Shown one piece after another: positions 1 through 11,274 of a stretch of DNA of 45,799 bases (position 1 is its first letter; the number at the start of each line of letters is the position of its first letter). This DNA comes from an uncultured Gammaproteobacteria bacterium (GTDB taxonomy: Bacteria > Pseudomonadota > Gammaproteobacteria > Pseudomonadales > Pseudohongiellaceae). The translations under genes were made by a program, and so were the position numbers. The notes under the pieces were generated by a model, which saw only the letters and a list, made by a program, of their open reading frames with translations, searched no databases and was not told the origin of the DNA. Location of the stretch: contig CAJXUA010000026.1 in assembly GCA_913060695.1 (NCBI GenBank), positions 1 to 45,799 on the forward strand, written 5' to 3'.

Positions 1-282
1 GGGCAGGAGGGAGGCCTCACCGCGACGGGATTGCGGCATGCGATCAGCGAGGGAGCGCTGCGGCGACTGCGTCCGATCGTGATGACCATGACGGCCATCG
101 TGGCCGGTTTGTTGCCGATCATGCTTGGTGACGGCACTGGCTCAGAGGTCATGCAGCGCATCGCGGCCCCGATGATCGGCGGCATGATCAGCACACTCGT
201 TCTTACGCTATTAGTGCTGCCGGCGGTATATTTTGTCTGGCAACGCTGGCAGTTGAAAGATGAGCTGAGTACAGTGGGTTGA
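1..282 (+). CDS. cusA: C-terminal end of CusA-type heavy-metal RND pump (5' end outside window)
   Basis: The open frame runs in from the window edge, so only the last ~93 codons are present. Residues such as LRHAISEGALRRLRP, GLLPI, GSEVMQRIAAPMIGGM and a final [10 protein letters not shown] helix match the last two membrane segments of CusA/SilA inner-membrane pumps. The two complete pumps in this window end instead with [15 protein letters not shown], the Czc-type pattern, so this is a different, probably Cu/Ag-type, subfamily. Its partner genes would lie upstream, outside the window. Substrate is inferred from this tail alone; the metal-relay residues are not in view. Confidence 0.8.
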   Translation, partial: GQEGGLTATGLRHAISEGALRRLRPIVMTMTAIVAGLLPIMLGDGTGSEVMQRIAAPMIGGMISTLVLTLLVLPAVYFVWQRWQLKDELSTVG

Positions 283-472
283 AGATAGTTCAGCTTAGGA
301 ATTCTACAACGTCAATTTCGCTAATTACTGATTGACGGCACAGCTACACACTGAAGTTGCTGTCAAGAGGCGATTTTTTTCGCATTTTTTGTTTTCTGAC
401 TTATACACAATGTAATACTTGATACAGAAATGGTTCAACAAACGCTGAAAATCCTAAAAGGAAAATTACGAA

Positions 473-1759
473 GTGACAAACATAGAGCCTACTATTTTAG
501 AGCAGTTAAACGAACATTGTAGCTGCGTTACGCTAGATCGTGAATTGCTCATCGGCTTCCTTGCGAATCAGTTAGGCGATGACGCAGAGGAAATGCTGGA
601 AAGTCCAGCTTGGCAACAATATTTTTCTTCCACGTCGGTATTCGTTCCAAAACGCGATCTGGATAAAATGCAAGCCATTGTACGAGCGATCGAAGAGGCT
701 TCGATGCTCAGCGGATATCGCGAGCAAGTGATGTCCTGGGCCCCAAGCACAGCTCAATCCGACTCCAAGGCTGCCGGTGTGTTTATGGGCTATGACTTCC
801 ATCTAAGTGAACATGGACCACAGCTCATTGAAATTAACACCAATGCGGGAGGGGCCTTCCTAAATGCAGTATTGTCTCGCGGGCAACATCAATGTTGCGG
901 TGAAACAGTAAGCACTGAATGGGCCGACGATTTTGATGAGGGAGTCATCGATCAATTTGAAAGTGAGTGGCTGAAAAAAAATGGTAAAGGCAGACCTTCG
1001 ACTATTGCAATAGTTGATGATCAACCAACCGAACAATATCTTTATCCTGAGTTCAAATTGGCAAGACAGCTTATACAGAGAAACGGGATAGAGGCTGTAA
1101 TACTTTCACCGAGCGATTTGCATTATGAAAACGAGGTGCTCTATGGGAACGGTAAACCTATCGACATGGTCTATAACCGGTTAGTGGATTTTAGTCTAGA
1201 TGACCCGAGTCATAAAGCTTTACGACAAGCATGGCTAACAGGAAGTGTCGTTATCACACCTAACCCATTGGTCCACGCTCTTTTCGCAGACAAGCGTAAT
1301 TTGTCCTTATTGACTGACGCAGTTCTTCTCGACAGATGGGGGTTATCAGCTGGAAATATTGAATTACTTCGTCTAGGTGTTCCTCGCTCGGTACTAGTGA
1401 CATCAAGCAATGCCGCGTCTCTTTGGAAAGAACGGCGAGAATGGTTCTTTAAACCTGTTGCAGGTCATGGGAGTAAAGGTGTCTATCGTGGTAGCAAGCT
1501 CACAAAGGGAACCTATGAACAAATTCTCACAAGTGATTACATTGCTCAGGCCTATATTCCGCCGTCCAAACGTTTGGTTGTAGTGAATGGAGAGAAACAA
1601 TTTCTTAAGATTGATGTGCGCCTCTACACCTATAAAGGTAACGTACTGATTGGCGCTGCAAGGTTGTATGAAGGGCAAGCAACGAATTTTCGCACACCGG
1701 GTGGTGGTTTTGCGCCTTTACTTGTTATGGCGGATAAAAGTAGTAAAAATACTTGTTAA
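473..1759 (+). CDS. ATP-grasp-like (glutathione-synthase-like) enzyme, 428 aa
   Basis: A GTG start at 473 is preceded by AAAGGA about 11 nt upstream. The N-terminal half contains LIEINTNAGGA, like the substrate-binding loops of glutathione and glutathionylspermidine synthases. The C-terminal half has FFKPVAGHGSKGVY (nucleotide-binding lysine and glycine loop) and IDVRLYTYKG followed by GQATNFRTPGGGFAP, where the Arg and Asn would bind magnesium and phosphate. This suggests an ATP-grasp ligase joining a carboxylate to an amine or thiol; the substrate is not deducible. It stands alone, and its stop lies only 10 nt from the end of the convergent broken czcC. A thiol-ligand role in metal tolerance is attractive by context but is only an inference. 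Confidence 0.6.
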   Translation: MTNIEPTILEQLNEHCSCVTLDRELLIGFLANQLGDDAEEMLESPAWQQYFSSTSVFVPKRDLDKMQAIVRAIEEASMLSGYREQVMSWAPSTAQSDSKAAGVFMGYDFHLSEHGPQLIEINTNAGGAFLNAVLSRGQHQCCGETVSTEWADDFDEGVIDQFESEWLKKNGKGRPSTIAIVDDQPTEQYLYPEFKLARQLIQRNGIEAVILSPSDLHYENEVLYGNGKPIDMVYNRLVDFSLDDPSHKALRQAWLTGSVVITPNPLVHALFADKRNLSLLTDAVLLDRWGLSAGNIELLRLGVPRSVLVTSSNAASLWKERREWFFKPVAGHGSKGVYRGSKLTKGTYEQILTSDYIAQAYIPPSKRLVVVNGEKQFLKIDVRLYTYKGNVLIGAARLYEGQATNFRTPGGGFAPLLVMADKSSKNTC

Positions 1760-1769
1760 ATTTGCTTGG

Positions 1770-2452
1770 CTACGTGCTTACACCACTCAGCCGCTCAATT
1801 TCCGTTCTGAATTTGTGGGTGTTGGTTGCGCTGTTTATCAACGCAAACTGTGCATCTAGGTATTCTTGCTGTGCACTGATGAGCTCCAGATAACTGTAGC
1901 TACCTGCAAGGTAAGCTTGTCTGGTATCTTGCATAGCGCTATTAAGTAGGGGGATCACTTCTGATCGAAGGCTGTCGACTTCGGAGATAGCTTGCTGAAG
2001 CTCTTTGTGTACTGAGGAGATTTCGCCAACAAGTCTGTTTACGCTCGTAGTTCGTCTGATTTCGACTACTTGAAGATTAGCCTGCGCGGTCCTGATGCTT
2101 CCAGAGGCTCTGGACTTACTCATAAGTGGGATCGATACGCCGATCACAAATCCTGTCTCATTGAACTCACGTAGGTGTCTAATCCCTGCCGTCCACTCAA
2201 TATCACTTTGCTGTTTTTCCTGAGCTTGACGCAACTCAGCTTCTAATAATCGAGACTCGTCGGTGAATATTTAGATGTTGGGGTTAGATTTCACGTCAGC
2301 GAAAAACGACTCGATTGAACTCGACTGCGCCACAGCTAGTAGCTCTGAGGATGCGCCTTCAAATCGAGGGTTATTTTCCGCCTCCATGTTAGATAGGCGC
2401 AGTCGACAGCTTTCCAAATAGGTGGCGGCTTGTTCAGCGTTGCGTGCTCTAA
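1770..2452 (-). pseudogene. 3' part of a disrupted czcC-like outer-membrane efflux gene
   Basis: On the minus strand one frame runs from IRARNAEQAAT at the insertion edge to a TAG at 1770, interrupted only by an in-frame TAA at 2271-2273. The translation on both sides matches the intact CzcC at 3525-4874: NPRFEG versus NPTFES, KSNPNI-stop-IFTDESR versus QQNPFIQIFASEER, and the shared TolC-type helix with GSYSYLE. The TAA falls where homologues have Gln, consistent with CAA to TAA. The matching 5' part lies 7.5 kb away at 9931-10472, same strand, beyond an inserted segment. A dead outer-membrane factor of a metal efflux pump. Confidence 0.85.
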
Positions 2453-2477
2453 TCAATGTGGGGAAACCCATAAGTTG
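2453..2477 (+). repeat. Left terminal inverted repeat of the 7.48-kb insertion
   Basis: Reads TCAATGTGGGGAAACCCATA then AGTTG. The reverse complement of 9906-9930 matches it at 21 of 25 positions. It abuts codon-level homology to czcC at 2452, so its outer edge coincides with the gene break. Confidence 0.75.
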
Positions 2478-2497
2478 CACCGATAACCCATAAGTTG
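2465..2497 (+). repeat. Tandem 13-bp subterminal repeat (AACCCATAAGTTG, two exact copies)
   Basis: AACCCATAAGTTG occurs at 2465-2477 and again at 2485-2497, a 20-bp period. The outer copy is part of the terminal inverted repeat. Tandem motifs inside a transposon end are typical of multiple transposase (TnsB- or MuA-like) binding sites; that role is inferred. Confidence 0.6.
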
Positions 2498-2611
2498 ACA
2501 TCTGAATATCTGGGGTTGGGTTGACGATAGTTAGCAGCCCGCGCCCAGAAAGTGTATTAAATATCTATTTAATTCAAATGGTTAGTGGGTATTTATTAGG
2601 CTCACAAGTAA

Positions 2612-2806
2612 AGATTTTGGCGCTCTAGCGGGCATCATGGCAATGCCGATGTGATTGCGGCGATTAATATTTTAGCCCGAGGACGGCAGGACTTAGCCTG
2701 TGGAGAGACGTCGTTGGACGACTCGTTGAAGCAGGAAGCTGTGCTATATCGCAAGAGTAAGTCACCCAGTGCGGCTCTGGCCACGTAAGGAATCCCCATA
2801 CGATAG
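2612..2806 (+). pseudogene. Relic of the C-terminus of an IS605-family TnpB
   Basis: In one frame the translation gives GHHGNADVIAAINILARG, then LACGET, DSLKQE and, after an in-frame TAA at 2786-2788, GIPIR. This is the conserved end of TnpB/OrfB (zinc-finger tail, NADxxAAxNI catalytic motif, ACGE, KQE, GIP). Everything upstream is missing, including the rest of the nuclease, and no TnpA is present, so it is inactive. It records an earlier IS200/IS605-type insertion at this spot. Confidence 0.7.
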
Positions 2807-3045
2807 GATGCCATGTTGTAGCGCTTTCACAGCAGCGACATCAATCTGAATGCGAGCTGGAAATGTTCACGCAATGGCATGAGGGCGAACGTTGGCGTCA
2901 TGATCGCAGCCCTCTTGGTCAGCCGTACGGGGCAGGCCTAGCCGAGTTTGCTAGTCGCGGTACACTGATCACCGCCATCGTGATGCACTCTGTGATCCAG
3001 ATCATTCGGGAGGCCAGCGCACTACATCAGCGCTTTGTGTGTGAT
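2807..3045 (+). pseudogene. Relic of a CDF-family cation transporter C-terminus (frameshifted)
   Basis: After a TAG, one frame reads RFHSSDINLNA, SRNGMRANVGVMIAALL and RTGQA before a stop at 2939-2941. A second frame continues with GTLITAIVMHSVIQIIREAS. Together these match the last two membrane helices of CDF transporters; compare the intact copy at 9078-9677 with STNDFVANAGVLIGGG and WTGQAWPDLVVG. At least one frameshift and several stops make it non-functional. An 80-codon ORF at 2863-3105 is only partly the real frame and is not annotated separately. Confidence 0.65.
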
Positions 3046-3122
3046 CAAGATGGAGCTAATCTACTTGACCCTTCTTCAACTACAGTGGTAGAGTCTTCGC
3101 ACTAATAGTTAGGATCAATTAC

Positions 3123-3458
3123 GTGCACAAGAAATTCGTCATAGCACTTCTGCTTATTCTCAATTACTCCCTGATGTTCGGAGTGACGGAGGCTGCACAT
3201 ATGCCCGACAGCGAACATCCCTACGGCCATACAGTGGATTACGACCACGCAGACAAACTTCCGGAACACTCGCCAGACGACGGTCACGAGTTTCACGACC
3301 AACATCACAAGCACGGTGCCCATGTGCATCTAGGCTTTGCACTCCCTGTCAGCATTGACATCAGTGCGGAGCTTGTCGTTGCAGCGCTCATAAAAAATCA
3401 CAAACTCTCTTACTCCAATTTGACCTACTCACCTCCAATTCCACCGCCCACCCGCTGA
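3123..3458 (+). CDS. Small exported His-rich protein (CzcI-like), 111 aa
   Basis: A GTG start at 3123 opens a signal peptide (VIALLLILNYSLMFGVTEA). The mature part is rich in His, Asp and Glu (HPYGHTVDYDH, HEFHDQHHKHGAHVH) and ends in the proline motif SPPIPPPTR. A sister protein at 16983-17369 has the same layout and ends SPTYTPPLPPPNL; both precede a Czc cluster. Position and composition match CzcI-like periplasmic metal-binding proteins encoded ahead of czcC, probably a metal buffer or sensor accessory. The assignment rests on position and architecture, not on a recognised domain. Confidence 0.65.
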   Translation: MHKKFVIALLLILNYSLMFGVTEAAHMPDSEHPYGHTVDYDHADKLPEHSPDDGHEFHDQHHKHGAHVHLGFALPVSIDISAELVVAALIKNHKLSYSNLTYSPPIPPPTR

Positions 3459-3524
3459 ACTTCCGAAAATTTCCCTATTTTCAATTCGGTTCTCTCAGAG
3501 AGCCGATGACTGGAGTTCATGCTC

Positions 3525-4874
3525 ATGAAAAAAATTTCAGATGCAAGGCTGCTTCGCGGCTGCCTTCTGCATCCAATGTTCAATAATTCACCGCAGCGGC
3601 TAGGGCTATGGAAGCGTTTGCAGCCATTGTTTGTCAGCATAATTCTCTTCAACCATGGCGCGCTGGCCAGTTCGGCAGAAGGTACCCTATCACTCGAAAC
3701 GGCCATGGAGCTCACTCTCACGCAGAATCCGCAGTTGCGGGTTTTTGATTTCCGCGATGAGGCGCTTCGGGGGCAGGCCGAAACTGCGGCACTCAAGCCT
3801 GCGATCGAAATTGGGGCCGATGTTGAAAACATCGTCGGCACTGGCAACGTTCAAGGCGTTGATGGTGCCGAGCTGACGGTTTCTGTCTCTTCCGTGATTG
3901 AGCTTGGCAACAAGCGCGAGGCAAGAATGGCATCCATCGGCGCCCGACGCGGCCAGTTGAATGCAGAAATGCAAGTTGATGCCCTTGACCTGCTAGGCGA
4001 GGTAACCCGTCGCTACATTGAGAATTTGGCCGCACAGAACCGACTCTCATTGGCACAGGACGCAGAGAGCCTCGCTCGCGAAACCCTGCAAATTGTGCAA
4101 GACAGGGCATCAGCAGGCGCCACGCCCGATGTGGAGGTGCTGCGGGCTGAGGCTGCGCTGTCACAGGCCGAACTTCTCGTGTCGTCCGGAGAGAACCAAC
4201 TCAGGTATGCCCAGGTTGCGCTGGCTGAGCTGTGGGGCGAAACAAACCCTACTTTCGAATCCGTGACAGGAGATATTTACCAGATCGAAGAGACGGTTAG
4301 TTTTGAGAACCTTTTTTCGCGCGTTCAGCAGAATCCGTTCATCCAGATATTCGCTAGCGAGGAGCGCATGCGCGAGGCAGAAGTGCGCCTGGCAAGAACG
4401 CAGTCAACAGCCGACCCCCGCTGGTCCCTTGGTGCCAGAAGGTTCCAGGAAGGTGGCGACTTAGGCTTGGTCGCTGGCTTCAGCATTCCGCTGTTCAGCG
4501 CGACGCGCAACCGTGGGGCCGTGCGGTCGGCAATCGCAGCGCGCGATGAAGTGGAAGTGCGACGAGAAGTGGCGTTACTCAATCTGCGCACCCAATTGTT
4601 CAATGCATTCCAGAACCGGCAGCAGGCACTCATCACCATCGATACATTGCAGACTCGCACCATCCCATTGCTGACTGAGGCACTTTCTGAGACTCAAGCC
4701 GCATACGAGAGTGGGCGTTACAGTTACTTGGAGTGGGTGACTGCCCGACAAGAGCTAATCGGTGCGCGTAGCACGCTCATTGATGCGGCAACCGCTGCTC
4801 TGCGTCACGGCGCAGACATCGAGCAGTTAACCGCCGAGCCCCTGCTCTCTCCCCTGATTGATCAGACCAACTAA
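3525..4874 (+). CDS. czcC: CzcC-type outer-membrane factor of a tripartite metal efflux pump
   Basis: A TolC-like outer-membrane channel that lets the RND pump expel divalent cations from the cell. I prefer the ATG at 3525, because GGAG at 3512-3515 is 9 nt upstream; the in-frame ATG at 3519 would be too close. The N-terminus has a basic stretch and a hydrophobic segment (LFVSIILFNHGALASS) that looks like an unusually long signal peptide. Two outer-membrane-efflux repeats follow, with NPQLRVFDFRDEAL, LAELWGETNPTF and the C-terminal YESGRYSYLEW typical of CzcC. At ~449 aa it is normal length. It lies 12 nt upstream of czcB. Within the insertion it is the intact relative of the broken czcC flanking it. 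Confidence 0.9.
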   Translation: MKKISDARLLRGCLLHPMFNNSPQRLGLWKRLQPLFVSIILFNHGALASSAEGTLSLETAMELTLTQNPQLRVFDFRDEALRGQAETAALKPAIEIGADVENIVGTGNVQGVDGAELTVSVSSVIELGNKREARMASIGARRGQLNAEMQVDALDLLGEVTRRYIENLAAQNRLSLAQDAESLARETLQIVQDRASAGATPDVEVLRAEAALSQAELLVSSGENQLRYAQVALAELWGETNPTFESVTGDIYQIEETVSFENLFSRVQQNPFIQIFASEERMREAEVRLARTQSTADPRWSLGARRFQEGGDLGLVAGFSIPLFSATRNRGAVRSAIAARDEVEVRREVALLNLRTQLFNAFQNRQQALITIDTLQTRTIPLLTEALSETQAAYESGRYSYLEWVTARQELIGARSTLIDAATAALRHGADIEQLTAEPLLSPLIDQTN

Positions 4875-4886
4875 CAGGATCAAACC

Positions 4887-9036
<4,150 letters not shown>

Positions 9037-9077
9037 GTAGGTTGGAGTTCGGATGAACAAGAACGGGAAAATGCAAC

Positions 9078-9677
9078 ATGAGTGATGACCATCTCAAGAT
9101 ACGCACTGCAAGCCAGCGAAAAATCTTGTGGATAGTTCTTGCTCTCAATGTGGCGCTGGCAATCGCGTTTTTGATTACGGGCGTGAACGGGGATTCCAGC
9201 GCGTTGATCGCCAACGGGCTTGATAACGCCTCTGACAGCATCGTCTACATCATCACGCTGCTGGCGCTGAGTCGTCCCCCTGTATGGAAGCGCGCCGCCG
9301 CGCGCGTTTCCGGGGGACTGCTGATCCTGTTCGCCGTAGGTATCCTGTTTGACGTGGGCCGCCGGTTCTTGGGCGATCCTGAACCGTTAGGTTACACCAT
9401 GATGGTGATGGCAGTGATTGCTGTGGCAGTGAATGCGCTTTGCGTCTGGCTGCTTAAGCAAATCCGAAATGCCGAGGTAAATGTCCGCGCGGCAACGACC
9501 TTTAGTACCAACGACTTCGTCGCGAATGCGGGGGTACTCATCGGCGGAGGGCTCGTGCTCTGGACGGGGCAGGCGTGGCCCGATCTGGTTGTTGGGCTGG
9601 CTGTTGCGGCGATTGCTCTCAAAGGGGCGAGCAGCATCCTGCACGATGTCAACAGCGAGAGTGAACGGAAAGAGTGA
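9078..9677 (+). CDS. Short CDF-family cation transporter, 199 aa
   Basis: Exports divalent metal from the cytoplasm by proton antiport. It shows six hydrophobic segments, with the family signatures in helix 2 (ANGLDNASDS, giving DxxxD) and helix 5 (STNDFVANAGVLIGGG, giving DxxxN where many CDFs have HxxxD), then GQAWPDLVVGL. It lacks the C-terminal cytoplasmic dimerisation domain, as in other ~200-aa members. It follows czcA by 41 nt and may share its transcript; no strong ribosome site is visible before the ATG at 9078. A second, broken CDF lies at 2807-3045, so the insertion once carried two. Confidence 0.8.
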   Translation: MSDDHLKIRTASQRKILWIVLALNVALAIAFLITGVNGDSSALIANGLDNASDSIVYIITLLALSRPPVWKRAAARVSGGLLILFAVGILFDVGRRFLGDPEPLGYTMMVMAVIAVAVNALCVWLLKQIRNAEVNVRAATTFSTNDFVANAGVLIGGGLVLWTGQAWPDLVVGLAVAAIALKGASSILHDVNSESERKE

Positions 9678-9799
9678 GCTTCAACTTAGACACCCATACC
9701 GTTCGAATAATTTTCCTTAAACAGTGGAAAGCTCCGACCATCGTGGGCGAGCAGAAAATTTTAGATCGCACAACATGCTGATTTATAAGCGGAATAATG

Positions 9800-9842
9800 A
9801 AAAATGGGTTATTAAAATGGATTTGATCAATTTATGGATTAT
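9800..9842 (-). repeat. Degenerate copies of the element-end motif inside the right end
   Basis: On the minus strand AATAATCCATAAATTGAT (around 9826-9842) resembles the AACCCATAAGTTG repeat of the left end, and AATAACCCAT (around 9800-9816) matches its first half. Together with the inverted repeat at 9906-9930 this gives up to three related motifs reading inward from the right end. Similarity is imperfect, and chance cannot be excluded in AT-rich DNA. Confidence 0.4.
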
Positions 9843-9905
9843 TTTCGGTGAATCTAGAGGAAGCATTAACTAGAATAGTGCTAACAAAATCAATGCCCCG
9901 GATTT

Positions 9906-9930
9906 CACCTTATGAGTTTCCTTACATTGA
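9906..9930 (-). repeat. Right terminal inverted repeat of the 7.48-kb insertion
   Basis: On the minus strand it reads TCAATGTAAGGAAACTCATA then AGGTG, matching 2453-2477 at 21 of 25 positions. It directly abuts the point at 9931 where homology to czcC resumes. Confidence 0.75.
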
Positions 9931-10472
9931 AGCGGTCTGTGCAGGTTGAGTTCAAGTGCGGGAGTTTGTCCTATATTTACTAGTGGTGTAAGAAGTTCGA
10001 TGGTTTGAGAGCTAATCACGGTGGCTTGTTATTGCAATCCCAAGCGCTCTTGGGCGCTCGCAACATCATTGAACCGGCGGACTACTTCGCCGAGTAGGTC
10101 GAGCTCAGCGACCTTTCGCTCCGTGTTCAACAAATCAAATCTTCGATTTATGGCATTGACGTGAATTGTGCGTTTGTCGCCCATCTCCACTACTTGAGAC
10201 AAACTAAGATTTAGCTCAGTAGCGGAGATGCCGCTTATGCTTTCTGTGCCTAAAACATTCTCAACATTGGAACTGACCCTAAATGACGGATCTAGATTTA
10301 CTGTTTCACGCTCTCCCGCGAGAGCCTCGTTGAGCAAGGGGAAGATGCGTAATCGTGGGTTAGCCTCCAGCGTCGCGTTGATTTCGTCCTTTAGCGTAAT
10401 GGTGCCGTTAAGCGTCTGTTGTGCCCGAGCAAGCGGACTTGTGGTAGTTAAAATACCACTAAAAGTTAACAC
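9931..10472 (-). pseudogene. 5' part of a disrupted czcC-like outer-membrane efflux gene
   Basis: Minus-strand frame from a GTG at 10472. It reads a signal-peptide-like start, LKDEINATLEANPRLRIF, VENVLGTESISG and LDLLGEVVRRFNDVASAQERLGLQ, then an in-frame TAA (10029-10031), then QATVISSQTIELL and TPALELNLHR up to the insertion. Intact CzcC at 3525 aligns throughout (VENIVGTGNVQG, LDLLGEVTRRYIENLAAQNRLSL). The TAA sits at a Gln position of the homologue. The apparent start may also be damaged: CAGGAG near 10491-10496 is well placed for an ATG that is out of frame. The 3' part lies at 1770-2452. Confidence 0.85.
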
Positions 10473-10517
10473 TTTAAGTGCATTAAAGTTGCTCCTGTAA
10501 TAGCGAATATAATTGAG

Positions 10518-10967
10518 CTAGCTCAGACGTGCAGTCTGAGTGGAATTGCTCGATACGTTAATTAGGCTATGCCAGGGGGGCTTGAGAAGGGGTAATAAGG
10601 TGGTAGGAATACCTGTGTGATTAGTTTGGAAAAATTCGGGAATAGCAAGCATACCGTCATCATTAGGTGACGACAGATAATAGAGCGAACTTAGAATGGC
10701 AATGCTTACGGAGCTAAGTTTACGTTTAGAAAGTACTGTATCGAGGGAAAATTCTTTCTCGATGTCGGAAGATTCTTGCTTCAAATGAGCAATTTCGACG
10801 TGAGAGTTTTCGTTCTCGAAATGTAATGATACGGCTGGCTCGTTGCAGTCAAGACAGTAACGAACATGTAAATGTGCGATGCTACTAAATAATAGGAATG
10901 TGACTGCGACAAAGCTGACCGCGCTTCGAAATAGTCTACCTCACTGTGTGATATTTAGCAGTTTCAT
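10518..10967 (-). pseudogene. Broken exported His/Cys protein preceding the czcC pseudogene
   Basis: An ATG at 10965-10967 opens MKLLNITQ, then an in-frame TGA at 10941-10943. The same frame continues for about 140 codons with a hydrophobic export-like segment (VSFVAVTFLLFSSIAHLHV), a CLDCNEP motif followed by SLHFENENSHVE, and a second hydrophobic stretch. This layout resembles small exported proteins with an HLHxCLD-type motif found ahead of czcC genes. Unless a downstream non-ATG codon is used, the TGA inactivates it. It lies 45 nt upstream of the broken czcC and probably belonged to the same operon. Confidence 0.5.
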
Positions 10968-11274
10968 AGCTGTCTTGACGCGGGTCTAGAAAATATTTTA
11001 GGTAGATAACATCTACAAACAATTCTTTATGTATGGCAAGGATATATCGATAGTCGGATCCATATTGGCACACTTCGTAACATGTCCATTCGAATTGTAG
11101 TTGCGCAGTACCATCACCTAAGTAGGCGATTTGTACCAGCGGGGCATTTTATTGGCTTTCTCAGAGGATGTTGAAACTCTTAACCAAAGGCCGGAAAATT
11201 TAGAGCACTGTGATTGCCTATCTCAAAAAAATGCACCATTCTATCCGCTCAATCGTACACCAGTAACTTTAAGT
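10968..11274. other. Intergenic stretch, nothing recognised
   Basis: 307 bp between the start of the broken His/Cys gene and the end of the P-type ATPase gene. I see no RNA gene, no strong terminator and no convincing coding frame. Confidence 0.5.

Noticed and set aside
2863-3105. 80-codon plus-strand ORF
   Set aside because: Only its middle (around 2957-3030) matches a CDF helix; the start is in the wrong frame relative to the CDF relic, so it is treated as part of the pseudogene.
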